Assembly (NCBI RefSeq): GCF_014896945.1
Contig: NZ_CP054719.1
Coordinates: 419,153 to 483,152 of the forward strand
Direction of reading: 5' to 3'
From: Candidatus Bodocaedibacter vickermanii
GTDB taxonomy: Bacteria > Pseudomonadota > Alphaproteobacteria > UBA6184
DNA: 64,000 nucleotides
Shown: piece after piece, positions 1 to 8,843 of the stretch
How positions within the stretch are numbered: position 1 is the first letter of the stretch
How the letters are laid out: every line of letters begins with the position of its first letter
Position numbers and translations under genes: made by a program
The notes under the pieces: model-generated
What the model was told of the DNA's origin: nothing
Seen by the model: only the letters and a program-made list of their open reading frames with translations
Database searches by the model: none

Positions 1-2
1 TT

Positions 3-617
3 AGCGACGGTGTTTTTATGGGGTATCAAACCATGGATTTGTTTGCTGCATTTTTCTTTTCATCCTTAATATTTAACCGAATTAAAAGCATTCTGCCCGA
101 GACAAATGACAATCGTATTATTATTAAAGCAGCCCTATCCCCCAGCATTGCAGGGGCATTAATGCTGGCCATCGTATATCTGGGGTTTGTATTTTTAGGC
201 GCACATTATGGCGATTTAATTCAAAATGTTGAACCTGAATTAATGTTACCAACGATTGCAACCTATGCATTAAACCCATCGGCAGCATTTATTATTGGTA
301 TTGCCATTATCGTTTCATGTTTAACCACCGCCGTTGCACTGAATAATATTTATGCCCGTTATTTGGTTGATACGCTAAAATTAAAACCATCTTATTTTCC
401 CATAATGTTGGCAGGCACAACCGCCATATCTTTTTTCATTTCGTTGTTAGATTTTAAAGGAATCGCTGCATTTTTAGCACCCGCATTAGAAGTATCGTAT
501 CCGGGATTGATTGCATTGACGATTCTGAGCATTTTCATAAAAGATCGAAAAATATTAAAGATGAGTGTCTTTTATACGATTACAGTTATAATGATCGCAA
601 TAAAGATTATGGAGTAA
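3..617 (+). CDS. brnQ: Branched-chain amino acid transporter, C-terminal part (partial)
   Basis: The reading frame is already open at the left edge, so this is the C-terminal part (about 205 residues) of a membrane protein whose start lies outside. The segment GYQTMDLFAAFFF resembles the GYxTMD motif of the LIVCS (BrnQ) family of cation-coupled leucine/isoleucine/valine symporters. About six hydrophobic spans follow. The family usually has about 430 residues and 12 spans, so roughly half is missing. Import of branched-chain amino acids would suit a host-dependent bacterium. The next gene follows after 6 bp on the same strand, so co-transcription is likely. Family call fairly sure; substrate is inferred from the family. 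Confidence 0.75.
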   Translation, partial: SDGVFMGYQTMDLFAAFFFSSLIFNRIKSILPETNDNRIIIKAALSPSIAGALMLAIVYLGFVFLGAHYGDLIQNVEPELMLPTIATYALNPSAAFIIGIAIIVSCLTTAVALNNIYARYLVDTLKLKPSYFPIMLAGTTAISFFISLLDFKGIAAFLAPALEVSYPGLIALTILSIFIKDRKILKMSVFYTITVIMIAIKIME

Positions 618-623
618 TTAGGT

Positions 624-1115
624 ATGCCACACCTGAGATTATATTCACGTTTTCAAGATCATGGGATAAACTTTGTAGAACTTGCGCATCCTCCGTTATT
701 TAGTGTGGGGGACGAAATAGAACTTGGCGTTGTAATTCCAGGTGCGAATAGTAAAAACTTATTTCTAAAAGATAAGAAAAACAATTTCTTTTTGGTTTCA
801 GTCCTTAATCACAAACGGGTTGACTTAAAAGCTGTGTCAAAACTTTACGGAAAAGGCGGGCTGTCCTTTGCAAGTGCAGAATACCTAAAAGCACACTTAG
901 ATTTAACGCCAGGATCTGTCACCCCCTACGGGTTACTGAATGATACAGAAAATAAAGTCACCTTTATTTTAGACGAAGATTTTCTTGGGCATGTTCTGAT
1001 TAACTTTCATCCCCTGAGAAATGATATGACGGTGTCGGTTGCGCCCAACGACTTTTTAACGTTTTGCACACATATTAATCACACACCGTCAATCATTCAC
1101 ATACCTGAACTTTAG
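624..1115 (+). CDS. YbaK/ProX-type prolyl-tRNA editing deacylase
   Basis: A 163-residue protein of the YbaK/aminoacyl-tRNA-associated domain family, which hydrolyses mischarged tRNA-Pro (Ala- or Cys-tRNA) in trans. Family motifs seen in order are PGANSKNLFLKDKK (about residues 39-52), KRVDLKA, the LSFAS turn, LTPGSVTPYGLLND (about 93-106), and VLINFHPLRNDMTVSV near the C-terminus. The Lys in SKNLF corresponds to the conserved active-site Lys. Length fits the stand-alone ProX class. A GGAG sequence lies about 9 nt before the ATG. It follows the transporter closely and converges with the next gene, 4 bp between the stops. Which mischarged tRNA it clears cannot be told from sequence. Confidence 0.85.
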   Translation: MPHLRLYSRFQDHGINFVELAHPPLFSVGDEIELGVVIPGANSKNLFLKDKKNNFFLVSVLNHKRVDLKAVSKLYGKGGLSFASAEYLKAHLDLTPGSVTPYGLLNDTENKVTFILDEDFLGHVLINFHPLRNDMTVSVAPNDFLTFCTHINHTPSIIHIPEL

Positions 1116-1119
1116 TATG

Positions 1120-1905
1120 TTACATTACGCCATCTAACACACGAGACAATGAACGTTGAACGGAATCTTGCATTTCTTTTTTCCAATCAATCGCCATACC
1201 TTGCGCATCTAATCCATCAATTGCTCCATTACCTAACTCTAACGCAATAATTCTGTCTGTTTCTTGAATTAATGCAACGGCCAAACTTTTACGCGCTTTA
1301 TCCATTTTTTCTTTAGCAAACGCACCTGCTGCTGCAATTAATTGATCTTTTTGACCGCCTGTTTGGATAATTCGACCTGTTACATCTACAAGCAATCCAA
1401 CCAATCTAACTGCGAACCCTTCATCTAAGGGTACCGATTTTAACTCTTCTTCTGAAACTGAAACGCCTAACATGGCGGCAACTTCTTGTGCGTAGAAAAC
1501 TTTCTTACCATATGCAACGCCATCTAGTTTTCCATCGGCTAAATCATCCAATGCGATCGCTAGGAAACGCGTTAATAATTGTCCTGCAAATTCATTAAGC
1601 AAAAAGCGCTCTGCATCTTTAAATGTAGTGCTGCACCACGCTGAACACCCAACTGTACCAACAGCTTTAACATTATCGGGTAACCCTAATGTTGCACCAT
1701 ATCCACGAATGTGCGCTTTAATTCGTTCCAAATCTGCAGCACTGGCTACTGCTCGTGACGATTCACCCGCAACTGGTGCTATTGAAACAACAATCTCAGG
1801 GACTCCAACGCCTCCACCAACATCAGCAACGTCTAAAGTCGCTGCTGATGGTGCAGACATGCCGAATGATAAAATTGTCGTCAATAATAAAAGTGATTTC
1901 TTCAT
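1120..1905 (-). CDS. Secreted hypothetical protein
   Basis: Not recognised. The start is set at the ATG preceded by an AAAGGAGT ribosome site 7 nt upstream, giving 261 residues that begin with a Sec signal peptide (MKKSLLLLTT, cleavage near SAPSAA). An upstream in-frame ATG would bury the signal peptide. The mature protein is mostly predicted helical, with one close Cys pair (GCSAWC, about residue 86) that could form a disulfide and a Lys/Ala-rich C-terminal half. No catalytic motif is evident. It is convergent with the YbaK gene. Likely periplasmic or exported. Confidence 0.7.
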   Translation of the reverse strand: MKKSLLLLTTILSFGMSAPSAATLDVADVGGGVGVPEIVVSIAPVAGESSRAVASAADLERIKAHIRGYGATLGLPDNVKAVGTVGCSAWCSTTFKDAERFLLNEFAGQLLTRFLAIALDDLADGKLDGVAYGKKVFYAQEVAAMLGVSVSEEELKSVPLDEGFAVRLVGLLVDVTGRIIQTGGQKDQLIAAAGAFAKEKMDKARKSLAVALIQETDRIIALELGNGAIDGLDAQGMAIDWKKEMQDSVQRSLSRVLDGVM

Positions 1906-2078
1906 AGAATGACTCCTTTGAATATACATAAAATTTTGAATGAGAATGGCTTTAGACATGTACCATGGACTTAGTGTCCCGCATAAAAGTTAGGAAAAGG
2001 TTAATTTTTGAAAAAAATAGCAACTCACGGATAAAATGAGCCTGTGAAAGTTGGAATCATCCCTATATTTACTGCATA

Positions 2079-2140
2079 TAATCCCTGTCCGATCATCTCG
2101 GATCTAACTAAACGGATGCAACGGCACGTTGCCAACTATA
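2079..2140. repeat. Palindromic repeat family A, single copy
   Basis: One copy of the dispersed family that is best seen as a 58-bp tandem array near 12.2 kb: TATAATCCxTGTC, then a CGGATCTAAC segment, then the short hairpin GCAACG-GCA-CGTTGC. It sits between two minus-strand genes, just past the terminator of the downstream-lying gene. Confidence 0.75.
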
Positions 2141-2146
2141 AAAAAA

Positions 2147-2164
2147 GGCGGGGTTATCCCCACC
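2147..2164 (-). terminator. Rho-independent terminator
   Basis: On the minus strand a GGTGGGG-ATAA-CCCCGCC hairpin is followed by seven T residues. It lies 25 bp beyond the stop of the Lys-rich secreted protein and should end its transcript. Confidence 0.8.
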
Positions 2165-2189
2165 TTTATAACGTGATACATAAAAGAGA

Positions 2190-2555
2190 TTATTTTTTTT
2201 GAGTTTTCTTTGGTTTTGATTTTGGCTTTGATTTTGATTGGGAAGTTGATTTTTTGACGGGTGCTGCTTTATTCTTTTTAGCCGCTGGTGCTTTAGCCTT
2301 TATCGCTTTTTTGCTGTTCGGAGTAATCTCAGCAGGCTGTGGAGTTGGTTTGCCAAGGTCTTTTTCAATCTTTTGATTATCTTCGACCGTATTTTCAATT
2401 AACGCAACCGGAGTATTCATCGGCGCTGAAACACGGGTTGATTCTGGCAATACTTTTGGCGTTTCTACTGGAGCTTCTGGCTTGCTTTTTGATCCCATTC
2501 CCACGGCAAGCGTCAAGCTAAAGGCTAACGCTATCATCACATTCAATAATTTCAT
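2190..2555 (-). CDS. Small exported protein with a Lys/Pro/Ser-rich basic tail
   Basis: 121 residues: an N-terminal signal segment (about residues 1-20, MKLLNVMIALAFSLTLAVG), a Pro/Glu/Thr-rich linker, and a strongly basic low-complexity C-terminus of Lys, Ala, Pro and Ser ending in KKTQKK. There is no lipobox Cys. Basic tails of this kind can bind nucleic acid or acidic envelope polymers, but no function can be assigned. The AAGGAAA ribosome site supports the start, and a terminator follows the gene. Confidence 0.65.
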   Translation of the reverse strand: MKLLNVMIALAFSLTLAVGMGSKSKPEAPVETPKVLPESTRVSAPMNTPVALIENTVEDNQKIEKDLGKPTPQPAEITPNSKKAIKAKAPAAKKNKAAPVKKSTSQSKSKPKSKPKKTQKK

Positions 2556-2718
2556 TCGTATTTCCTTTTTTTATTAAGTATAAATGGACTATAGGTATAT
2601 TGCAAAATATATAATATGAATTTAGCAAAACTTTTTCATACATAATAAATAATTTACCATTACACTGAATCAGAACATCGAACGAAAGTTTTTATTTATA
2701 TCAAAAGGTCAGTTGCAT

Positions 2719-3765
2719 ATGGCTAACATTACCCCACCAAACAAACATGATATTATACTGGATCCTGATCAAGCAATCTTGATTTCGAACCTACAAAAAT
2801 CTACTGTGCCTGACACACTCCATACACAGTTTTGTTTGTTTGATCGCATTTATGCTGCTGGCTGTTATGCCAACTTGTCGTATATTTTAAGCCATCTTCA
2901 TCCAAGCAGTATCGAATCAATTCAGCATGAAGGCACCCGCGACTTAGTTAATCAATACAAAGACATCGCCATTGATATATACGATGATTCAACCCATCCC
3001 AAAGCAGGCGCGATAATCATTCCCTTGGAAACTGAAACAATCATTGCATTTCATGGAATTAACTTTGCCAGAAAATCAGATCATATTACGAATCTTGAAT
3101 CCAACCTTACGCACTCTCCCTATGCTCCGGGGTTATATCATGCTGGTTTTTTAAACATATCGCACGCTATAACTCCCAAAATCATTCATGTTTTAGAAAT
3201 GAAATTAGGCTCACTGAATGCTCACCCGCATAAGATCAAAATTTATGGACATAGCATGGGAGCAGGTTTGGCTCAGCTGCTAACACAGTATTTGCAGCAT
3301 CAATATGAGAATTTAGAGATTGAAACGATTGTATTTGGATCCCCCAAAGTAATGTGTCCACTGGCGGCAACATCCTATAACGAAAAAAATAACAGCAGGA
3401 CCCTGCGTATTGAAAATCCATTAGATTTGGCGATTTATATGCCTGCACAGTTTATGGGATATGGCGTCGTCAACAACGCAATCTTGCTGCCAAAAACTCA
3501 TTCTGATGTCATGCGCAATCATGGTATCGAAGGGTATCTTGAATCGATTGATACGATGCGCCAACAATTTCGCACTCAAGGCATTCAATCAGTATCCTTA
3601 TCAGATTATATTGCGGCAAGCGCTAGATTCAACCCTGTCCATCCCTGGATGCCATCTGGCAACGGCATTAGCGCTAAATCTTCTGTATCAGAATTTCTGC
3701 ACCTTATGGGGCATGGTATTAGCAAAGGTATTCAGAGTTTAATTCGATTTTTACCGTTTAAATAA
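2719..3765 (+). CDS. Class 3 lipase-like serine hydrolase
   Basis: An alpha/beta-hydrolase of the lipase class 3 family, 348 residues. The nucleophile elbow is GHSMGAG (about residue 176), preceded by the oxyanion region IIAFHGINF. A following Asp (ENPLDLAIYMP) and His (NHGIEGYLE) are spaced as in the family and complete a plausible Ser-Asp-His triad. The ATG at 2719 is preferred over a TTG six bases upstream because the AAAAGG ribosome site is then about 9 nt away. No Sec signal peptide is present, so it acts in the cytoplasm or leaves by another route. Lipases and phospholipases of this class are common in intracellular bacteria, but the substrate is unknown. Confidence 0.82.
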   Translation: MANITPPNKHDIILDPDQAILISNLQKSTVPDTLHTQFCLFDRIYAAGCYANLSYILSHLHPSSIESIQHEGTRDLVNQYKDIAIDIYDDSTHPKAGAIIIPLETETIIAFHGINFARKSDHITNLESNLTHSPYAPGLYHAGFLNISHAITPKIIHVLEMKLGSLNAHPHKIKIYGHSMGAGLAQLLTQYLQHQYENLEIETIVFGSPKVMCPLAATSYNEKNNSRTLRIENPLDLAIYMPAQFMGYGVVNNAILLPKTHSDVMRNHGIEGYLESIDTMRQQFRTQGIQSVSLSDYIAASARFNPVHPWMPSGNGISAKSSVSEFLHLMGHGISKGIQSLIRFLPFK

Positions 3766-3892
3766 TCAACTTGAATCATGTGTTTATCTTTTATAAAAAT
3801 TCATTGTTTTTTAGTATTCCCATCATATTGTGAATAGTGTTAACTTACAGTTAGACACCACGTAATAATTCAACATAATAACGGAGTATAAC

Positions 3893-4579
3893 ATGTCTAA
3901 AAAAGCTTTATTGTCCGCATTATTAATTTCAAGTTTTGCTTTTTCAAACGTATTCGCTGCTGATGTAGTTAATCCAGCTCCACCAACTGGCGCTCAACCT
4001 GCTGCAGCAGCTGCTGCAGAGTCTACAGAGATAGTTGGTTTTAAAGACTGCACATTTTCTGCGTTTCCACTCACATCATCTGCGAAAACTGGAGCAGCAA
4101 AACTCTCTTTTTTAAATTGTAGCCTAGAAGCATTAGACTCATCTTTTTTTGTGAATAATCCCACACTAAGAGAATTAGCATTTGTAGAAAGTTCAATCAA
4201 CTTTAGTATTTTTGCAGGAGGTACTTTTGGCAAAGGCTGTACCAGGCTTGAGGCTCTTAATTTAAAAGCCATCAAAAATCTTACATTTGAACAATTTCTT
4301 GCCTATGCATCATCAGATTTGTTAGATCGAATTGTTGCGGAAAGCTGTAAACTAAAATTCTCGCGCGCAGGTAGTGGTGCAACATTAGCCAGGTTCTCTA
4401 CAAACTCCAATTCTGAAGAGTTAACCCCTGAAGAGATTAAACGATATATTAGCATGTATCGAACTGCACAAGCCGCCGCCAGCTCTTCTACGACGTCAGC
4501 AACGGCTGCTACGCCCACGCCTGCTAATGGTGGTGGTGTATTAGCCACATTGTGGGCAATGTTTGGTAGTTCTAAATAA
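3893..4579 (+). CDS. Secreted leucine-rich-like protein, copy 1 of a tandem paralogue pair
   Basis: 228 residues with a clear signal peptide (residues 1-22, cleavage at VFA-AD). The mature part has strand/turn segments resembling irregular leucine-rich repeats: a Cys/Leu pattern LSFLNCSLEALDSSFF, then INFSIFAGGTFGKGC, then LEALNLK. The next gene carries the same framework, including the FGxGC motif, so the two are paralogues. The C-terminus is Ala/Thr/Ser-rich. A GGAG site lies upstream and a strong terminator follows. LRR-like surface proteins often mediate protein contacts; here that is inference. The family was not recognised. Confidence 0.7.
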   Translation: MSKKALLSALLISSFAFSNVFAADVVNPAPPTGAQPAAAAAAESTEIVGFKDCTFSAFPLTSSAKTGAAKLSFLNCSLEALDSSFFVNNPTLRELAFVESSINFSIFAGGTFGKGCTRLEALNLKAIKNLTFEQFLAYASSDLLDRIVAESCKLKFSRAGSGATLARFSTNSNSEELTPEEIKRYISMYRTAQAAASSSTTSATAATPTPANGGGVLATLWAMFGSSK

Positions 4580-4597
4580 CGCTTCTTAGAAAAAAGT

Positions 4598-4623
4598 GGG
4601 AGTATTCATACTCCCTTTTTTTG
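4598..4623 (+). terminator. Rho-independent terminator
   Basis: Perfect hairpin GGGAGTA-TTCA-TACTCCC followed by eight T residues, directly after the first leucine-rich-like gene. It separates the two paralogues into distinct transcripts, or attenuates the second. Confidence 0.9.
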
Positions 4624-4643
4624 TATTTTAAAAAGGAATTACT

Positions 4644-5552
4644 ATGTTGATGAATATATTCCGAATCTCAGTCTGTGTAATGCTAATGAGTTTCTTTAAT
4701 GTCTGCACGGCCAGTGAAACGCTTTTGGACGAAGATCAGCCTGCTGAGGGTACGCCCTCCGGGACTCCTGCTGAATCTCGCGCTATGTTCGCAGCTGACA
4801 CAGGAGATGGTGACGATGATGCAGATGCTGAATCTAATGATGGAACAGTTGAACCTGCCCTTCAAAGTGCTACTGTTGCAATACAAGCAATGCCTTCTGC
4901 GGCAGGAGGAGCTGCTGCTGCTGTTCAACCAAACGAAGAAGAATTTGTAAACGTTCCCGAGCAAGCAAAGATTTTACCTGAATTTTCTATTGTTGGCGGA
5001 ATGTATGATGCGTTAGATATTCCAAATTCAACCATGCCGTATACCGCAATAACTCTTGCAAACTGCACATGTAATAATCCATTAGACCCCTCTACTTTTC
5101 AGAATAATTCAGCTTTAGTACGCATCAACTTGAGTGGCAGCCAACTAAACTTTCGTTACTTTGAAGAAAAATTTGGTGCAGGCTGTCTAAGTTTAACTCA
5201 TATTAACTTAATGGGTACAATCGATGGCTCTGTTGATGGGTATCCGATAATCACTCCAGAACGGTTTGCTCAACTGGCACATCCAGATATTTTACAACGC
5301 ATTTTGCATGGACAATGCAGTCTATTTATTTCTCATCCAGAACGCGTAGGAGGATACTATATCGTGCCCGAGATGCAAAAAAAGTTCCTATCCAGCATCT
5401 TGCAACTTAGATCGTTGAATAAAGCAAAAGAAACACTCTCAACGTATCAATCATTAATAAATATGTTACGTTCTGGAATTGAAGGTATTGATCCTAGAGC
5501 AGTAGCCGCTGCCGGTGCCAATGTCGCTTTCAAAGTATGTACTGGATTATAA
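4644..5552 (+). CDS. Secreted leucine-rich-like protein, copy 2 of the tandem pair
   Basis: 302 residues. Signal peptide at the N-terminus (about residues 1-23), then an acidic Asp/Glu/Ala-rich linker absent from copy 1, then the shared module: LANCTCNNPLDPSTFQNN, LNFRYFEEKFGAGC, HINLMG and a helix beginning ITPERFAQLAHPDILQRI that matches FEQFLAYASSDLLDRI of copy 1. The conserved Cys residues suggest a disulfide-stabilised exported fold. The AAGGAA ribosome site lies 8 nt before the ATG. The C-terminal 90 residues are helical and unrelated to copy 1. Function unknown. Confidence 0.7.
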   Translation: MLMNIFRISVCVMLMSFFNVCTASETLLDEDQPAEGTPSGTPAESRAMFAADTGDGDDDADAESNDGTVEPALQSATVAIQAMPSAAGGAAAAVQPNEEEFVNVPEQAKILPEFSIVGGMYDALDIPNSTMPYTAITLANCTCNNPLDPSTFQNNSALVRINLSGSQLNFRYFEEKFGAGCLSLTHINLMGTIDGSVDGYPIITPERFAQLAHPDILQRILHGQCSLFISHPERVGGYYIVPEMQKKFLSSILQLRSLNKAKETLSTYQSLINMLRSGIEGIDPRAVAAAGANVAFKVCTGL

Positions 5553-5572
5553 AAGGGCTCCTAAGAGCCCTT
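5553..5572. terminator. Bidirectional-looking terminator
   Basis: Hairpin AAGGGCTC-CTAA-GAGCCCTT between convergent genes. It is flanked by a short A run on one side and T residues on the other, so it could serve both the leucine-rich-like gene and the minus-strand lipoprotein gene. Confidence 0.75.
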
Positions 5573-5591
5573 TATGGAGGAAACTAGTGAT

Positions 5592-6275
5592 TTACTTTTT
5601 CTTCTCAAGTAATTTCTTAATTATTGGTGCAAGTTTTGGCTTTTCAATAACTATCTGCAGAACAGACTTGTGAATCAATCCCTCAGTTAAACGTTCAGAT
5701 AATGAGGGATACTTTTGCTTCATAAACTTCTGTGCATCAGCAAATCGATTGTGTATTGTGAAAGTAGGTGTAAATTTATAGCTCAAATAATACGTGCCTT
5801 TAGCATCATAATTAGCCACGGCTTGCATATGTATATCGCCTAAGTACTTTACGTCGCCCGCGGCAACGGAAAAAGTTAATGGACTAGATTTGCTAGAATA
5901 TTGAGGAGATTTTAACGTATGTTTATAACGACTACCTGAGTATTCCACGGAAAATTCAGATAAGCAATATAATCCAACAGGCAGTTTTACTACAACATAT
6001 TTGCTTTTCATACCATTGGCTTGCAGGTGATTTTTTGAACCACAAAATACATTTTGAAAGTTTTCTCTTTGCCAAGCAGAATCCATATATATGTATTCAA
6101 GCTCTTTCCAAAAAAACATCCCCTCTGTTACTGAGCTGTCCGTGACATACATATTAAACACCACAACAGCTTCATCGCTTTTTATAGCTTCTTCATCTTT
6201 AAACAAGGGAACCTCAGAGCCACAGCCCTGTACAAACAATCCGACAACTAAAAACAATAATTTTAATTGTTTCAT
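5592..6275 (-). CDS. Predicted lipoprotein
   Basis: 227 residues with a type II signal peptide: positive MKQLK, a hydrophobic core, then the lipobox-like VQGC at residues 15-18, so it is probably lipid-anchored. The mature part has a strand-rich middle (KYVVVKLPVGLYCLSEFSVEYSG) reminiscent of Ig-like or DUF2846-type exported domains, and a basic C-terminal helix. No catalytic residues are recognised. It lies just downstream of maf on the same strand, 11 bp away, and could share the housekeeping transcript. Confidence 0.7.
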   Translation of the reverse strand: MKQLKLLFLVVGLFVQGCGSEVPLFKDEEAIKSDEAVVVFNMYVTDSSVTEGMFFWKELEYIYMDSAWQRENFQNVFCGSKNHLQANGMKSKYVVVKLPVGLYCLSEFSVEYSGSRYKHTLKSPQYSSKSSPLTFSVAAGDVKYLGDIHMQAVANYDAKGTYYLSYKFTPTFTIHNRFADAQKFMKQKYPSLSERLTEGLIHKSVLQIVIEKPKLAPIIKKLLEKKK

Positions 6276-6286
6276 TTCACTTTTCC

Positions 6287-6862
6287 TTAATTAATATTGC
6301 CCCAGCCACTCAGCACTTGGTAAACCTCGTGCACAGGCAAGCCCATCACAGCATGGTATGATCCCTGGATGGTTTTGATGTATTTGCTGGCGATGCCTTG
6401 AATTGCATAACCACCAGCTTTACCAATCCCCTCACCCGTTTGAATGTACGATTCAATTTCTGAAGCGGTCAATCGTTTAAACGTAACCTTGGTTTCCACA
6501 ACTTTAAGGCTCTGTTTTCCAGAAGGATGACAAATCGACAGCGCTGTATACACCGTATTTTTCCGACCTGACAACAACGTCAAATACCGCTTAACATCAT
6601 CATCAGTTTCGGCTTTATCCAAAATACGTCGCCCAACGGCAACAACGTTATCCGCAGCAATGATAATATGATTGGGGTATTCTGCGGCAACAGCACGCGC
6701 TTTTTCTTGTGCTAAACGTAAGGCTAATTGACGGGGCAACTCATCGTTTAAAGGCGTTTCATCCACGGTGGGTGAAACGTATTGATCAACCGTGACGCCA
6801 ATCAGCGACAGCAGTTGCTTGCGTCGTTCAGAACTGGACGCAAGGATAATAGGTATTGTCAC
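6287..6862 (-). CDS. maf: Maf-like nucleotide pyrophosphatase
   Basis: 191 residues of the Maf/HAM1-like family that hydrolyses non-canonical or unwanted nucleoside triphosphates to monophosphates. Motifs: ILASSSERRKQLL at the N-terminus (SxxR), the DETPL loop, an ADNVV motif where most members have ADTVV, KAETDDDVKRYL, and the C-terminal GIGKAGGYAIQG. The catalytic Asp is kept but the neighbouring Thr is Asn. The start is GTG, only 3 bp after infA, the usual alphaproteobacterial infA-maf arrangement. Substrate preference (dTTP/UTP versus 7-methyl-GTP) cannot be settled because of the altered motif. Confidence 0.9.
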   Translation of the reverse strand: MTIPIILASSSERRKQLLSLIGVTVDQYVSPTVDETPLNDELPRQLALRLAQEKARAVAAEYPNHIIIAADNVVAVGRRILDKAETDDDVKRYLTLLSGRKNTVYTALSICHPSGKQSLKVVETKVTFKRLTASEIESYIQTGEGIGKAGGYAIQGIASKYIKTIQGSYHAVMGLPVHEVYQVLSGWGNIN

Positions 6863-6865
6863 GAT

Positions 6866-7084
6866 TTATTTAAACCGGTAACTGATCAGACCTTTTGTTA
6901 GGTCATAAGGGGTCATTTTAACCGTTACTTTATCGCCTTCTAAAACGCGGATACGGTTTTTTTGCATACGACCAGATAGACGGGCTAACACCGTATGTCC
7001 GTTTTCTAGTTTGACTCGGAACATTAAATTTGGAAGCATCTCTTCCACTGTTCCGTTAAATTCGATATGATCTTCTTTAGCCAT
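6866..7084 (-). CDS. infA: Translation initiation factor IF-1
   Basis: A 72-residue S1/OB-fold protein, full family length. It matches IF-1 throughout: [60 protein letters not shown]. It binds the ribosomal A site during initiation together with IF-2 and IF-3 (infC is at 27 kb). It precedes maf and follows rplS after a 74-bp gap holding a stem-loop. Confidence 0.97.
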   Translation of the reverse strand: MAKEDHIEFNGTVEEMLPNLMFRVKLENGHTVLARLSGRMQKNRIRVLEGDKVTVKMTPYDLTKGLISYRFK

Positions 7085-7111
7085 ATTTTACTATTGTCTC
7101 CAGTTAAATCC

Positions 7112-7144
7112 TTAGGGCGTTAATCAAATGATCAGACGCCCTAA
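7112..7144 (-). terminator. Stem-loop between rplS and infA
   Basis: Nine-base inverted repeat TTAGGGCGT ... ACGCCCTAA with a 15-nt loop. There is no T run after it on the minus strand, so it may be a processing or partial termination site, not a classic terminator. Confidence 0.5.
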
Positions 7145-7158
7145 TGGAATATTTATAG

Positions 7159-7581
7159 TTATTGAGCTTGAGCCTGAGCTGCAGCAATTTTTGCAGCTTC
7201 TTTAGCTGCATCTTTGCGTTGAGCCCAAATTGCTTTTTCTTTAATGCGCGCTGATTTACCACGACGATCGCGTAAGTAATATAATTTCGCACGACGTACA
7301 TCACCGCGACGCATAACTTCGATTTGGATATTTGGAGAGAACAATGGGAATACACGTTCAACACCTTCACCATAAGAAATCTTACGTACAGTAAATGAAG
7401 AGCCCATTGCGCGATTACGTCGAGCAATACATGCGCCTTCAAATGCCTGCATACGTTCACGGTTTCCTTCTTTTACTTTCACCATGACTTTTAAAGTATC
7501 GCCTGGACGAAAGTCTGGAATCTTATTAGCTGATTGCAATTTTTGAATTTGCTCTTGCTCAAATTGTTCCAAAATATTCAT
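7159..7581 (-). CDS. rplS: 50S ribosomal protein L19
   Basis: 140 residues. The typical L19 core is seen: [27 protein letters not shown] in pieces, [31 protein letters not shown], and [24 protein letters not shown]19 sits at the 30S-50S interface. The C-terminal tail of Ala/Lys/Gln is longer than in E. coli (115 residues), resembling the Ala-rich tail of the neighbouring S16. The start overlaps the trmD stop by 4 bp (ATGA), showing translational coupling. Confidence 0.97.
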   Translation of the reverse strand: MNILEQFEQEQIQKLQSANKIPDFRPGDTLKVMVKVKEGNRERMQAFEGACIARRNRAMGSSFTVRKISYGEGVERVFPLFSPNIQIEVMRRGDVRRAKLYYLRDRRGKSARIKEKAIWAQRKDAAKEAAKIAAAQAQAQ

Positions 7582-8291
7582 GATAGTTTCCTTTCATTAA
7601 CATACTGTGCCCATAAGTCTGGGCGTCGTTCTTGTGTAAGCTGCTCTGCGTGTTGCAACCGCCATTTGCGAATGTTTTCATGATGCCCTGATAATAAAAC
7701 GTCTGGCACTGCCAGTCCATTCCATTCTTGCGGACGCGTGTATTGAGGATATTCTAATAATCCTGATGAAAAGCTTTCTTCTTCTAAAGATTCGGGTTTT
7801 CCAATCACTGCGGGTAACAAGCGCACACATGCATCAATAATGCAATACGCCGCCATTTCTCCGCCTGTCATCACAAAATCACCGATGCTGATTTCATCAA
7901 ACTCATAGTGATCAATCACACGTTGATCAATCCCCTCAAATCGCCCACACAGCATCACCATGCCTTGTGCATTGCTGGTTAGTTCTTGTGCCTTTGCTTG
8001 TGTAAACGGCTTTCCCTTTGGGCTAAGATATACTTTAGATACTTTAGATCCCGCCTTTGAAAGCACATCGTCCACAGCTCTGCCAATGACATCTGCCCGC
8101 ATTAACATTCCTGCGCCACCGCCAAAGGGTTCATCATCAACTGAATGATGTTTATCCTCTGCATAGTCGCGTAGGTTCACTGAATTGCATGTCCATTTTT
8201 CAGTTTCCAAGGCTTTGCCAATTAGCGACGTGCCAAGAGGGCCTGGAAACATCTCTGGAAAAATCGTCAATACGTTGACGGGCCAACTCAT
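7578..8291 (-). CDS. trmD: tRNA (guanine37-N1)-methyltransferase
   Basis: 237 residues, SPOUT-class trefoil-knot methyltransferase that makes m1G37 and prevents frameshifting. Visible motifs: [52 protein letters not shown] and the knot sequence [12 protein letters not shown]. The catalytic Asp of the knot region and the Arg of the GRFEG motif are present. It overlaps both rimM and rplS by 4 bp. Confidence 0.97.
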   Translation of the reverse strand: MSWPVNVLTIFPEMFPGPLGTSLIGKALETEKWTCNSVNLRDYAEDKHHSVDDEPFGGGAGMLMRADVIGRAVDDVLSKAGSKVSKVYLSPKGKPFTQAKAQELTSNAQGMVMLCGRFEGIDQRVIDHYEFDEISIGDFVMTGGEMAAYCIIDACVRLLPAVIGKPESLEEESFSSGLLEYPQYTRPQEWNGLAVPDVLLSGHHENIRKWRLQHAEQLTQERRPDLWAQYVNERKLS

Positions 8292-8833
8292 GTGTTGTCC
8301 CCTTCATCACGAATGAACGATTCCGCCATATTAGAGATTACGACACGTTCATTTTCCAGCTCCACAGTGGCAATAGCGTCATCCGTAAATGGAATCATGA
8401 AGGTCTTATAATCATCCGACTTGCATTCTAATATGTCGCCCGCACCGAAATTTTCAACAGCGACAATCTTACCCAAGACAGCCGTCGTTTCTGACACGAC
8501 AGTCAGTCCAACTAAATCTGACACATAAAATGTATCATCTTCGTCCATCTCAGGCAGTTGATTTCTGTTAATATACAGTTCGGTTTTGGCCAGCATTTCA
8601 GCGTCGTTACGGTCAGTAATACCATTCACACTTGCCACAAACATTCCACGAACAGTGCCAACGGATTTCAGTTTATACTGCTGAGTTCCTGCAACATTCG
8701 TTAACGGTTGATAGTCAAAAATGTCTGACGGAGTTTCGCAATAACTGTGCACACACACATAGCCTTTAATGCCATGCGCTTTGGTAATCATTCCAACACA
8801 AAGTTTATCTGTTGCACCCGTCATCACATCCAT
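8288..8833 (-). CDS. rimM: 16S rRNA maturation factor RimM
   Basis: 181 residues. The N-terminal RimM domain begins with CVGMITKAHGIKGYVCVHSYC (shown here across its motif), and the C-terminal PRC-barrel has DTFYVSDLVGLTVV and FMIPFTDDAI. It binds S19 and helps mature the 30S head. It lies between rpsP (10 bp upstream) and trmD (4-bp overlap), the standard operon. The start is the ATG ten bases after the rpsP stop. Confidence 0.95.
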   Translation of the reverse strand: MDVMTGATDKLCVGMITKAHGIKGYVCVHSYCETPSDIFDYQPLTNVAGTQQYKLKSVGTVRGMFVASVNGITDRNDAEMLAKTELYINRNQLPEMDEDDTFYVSDLVGLTVVSETTAVLGKIVAVENFGAGDILECKSDDYKTFMIPFTDDAIATVELENERVVISNMAESFIRDEGDNT

Positions 8834-8843
8834 CTTTCTTAAA

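Noticed and set aside
7104..7460. 118-codon frame overlapping rplS
   Set aside because: Same-strand frame shadow inside L19, whose own frame shows the full family signature.
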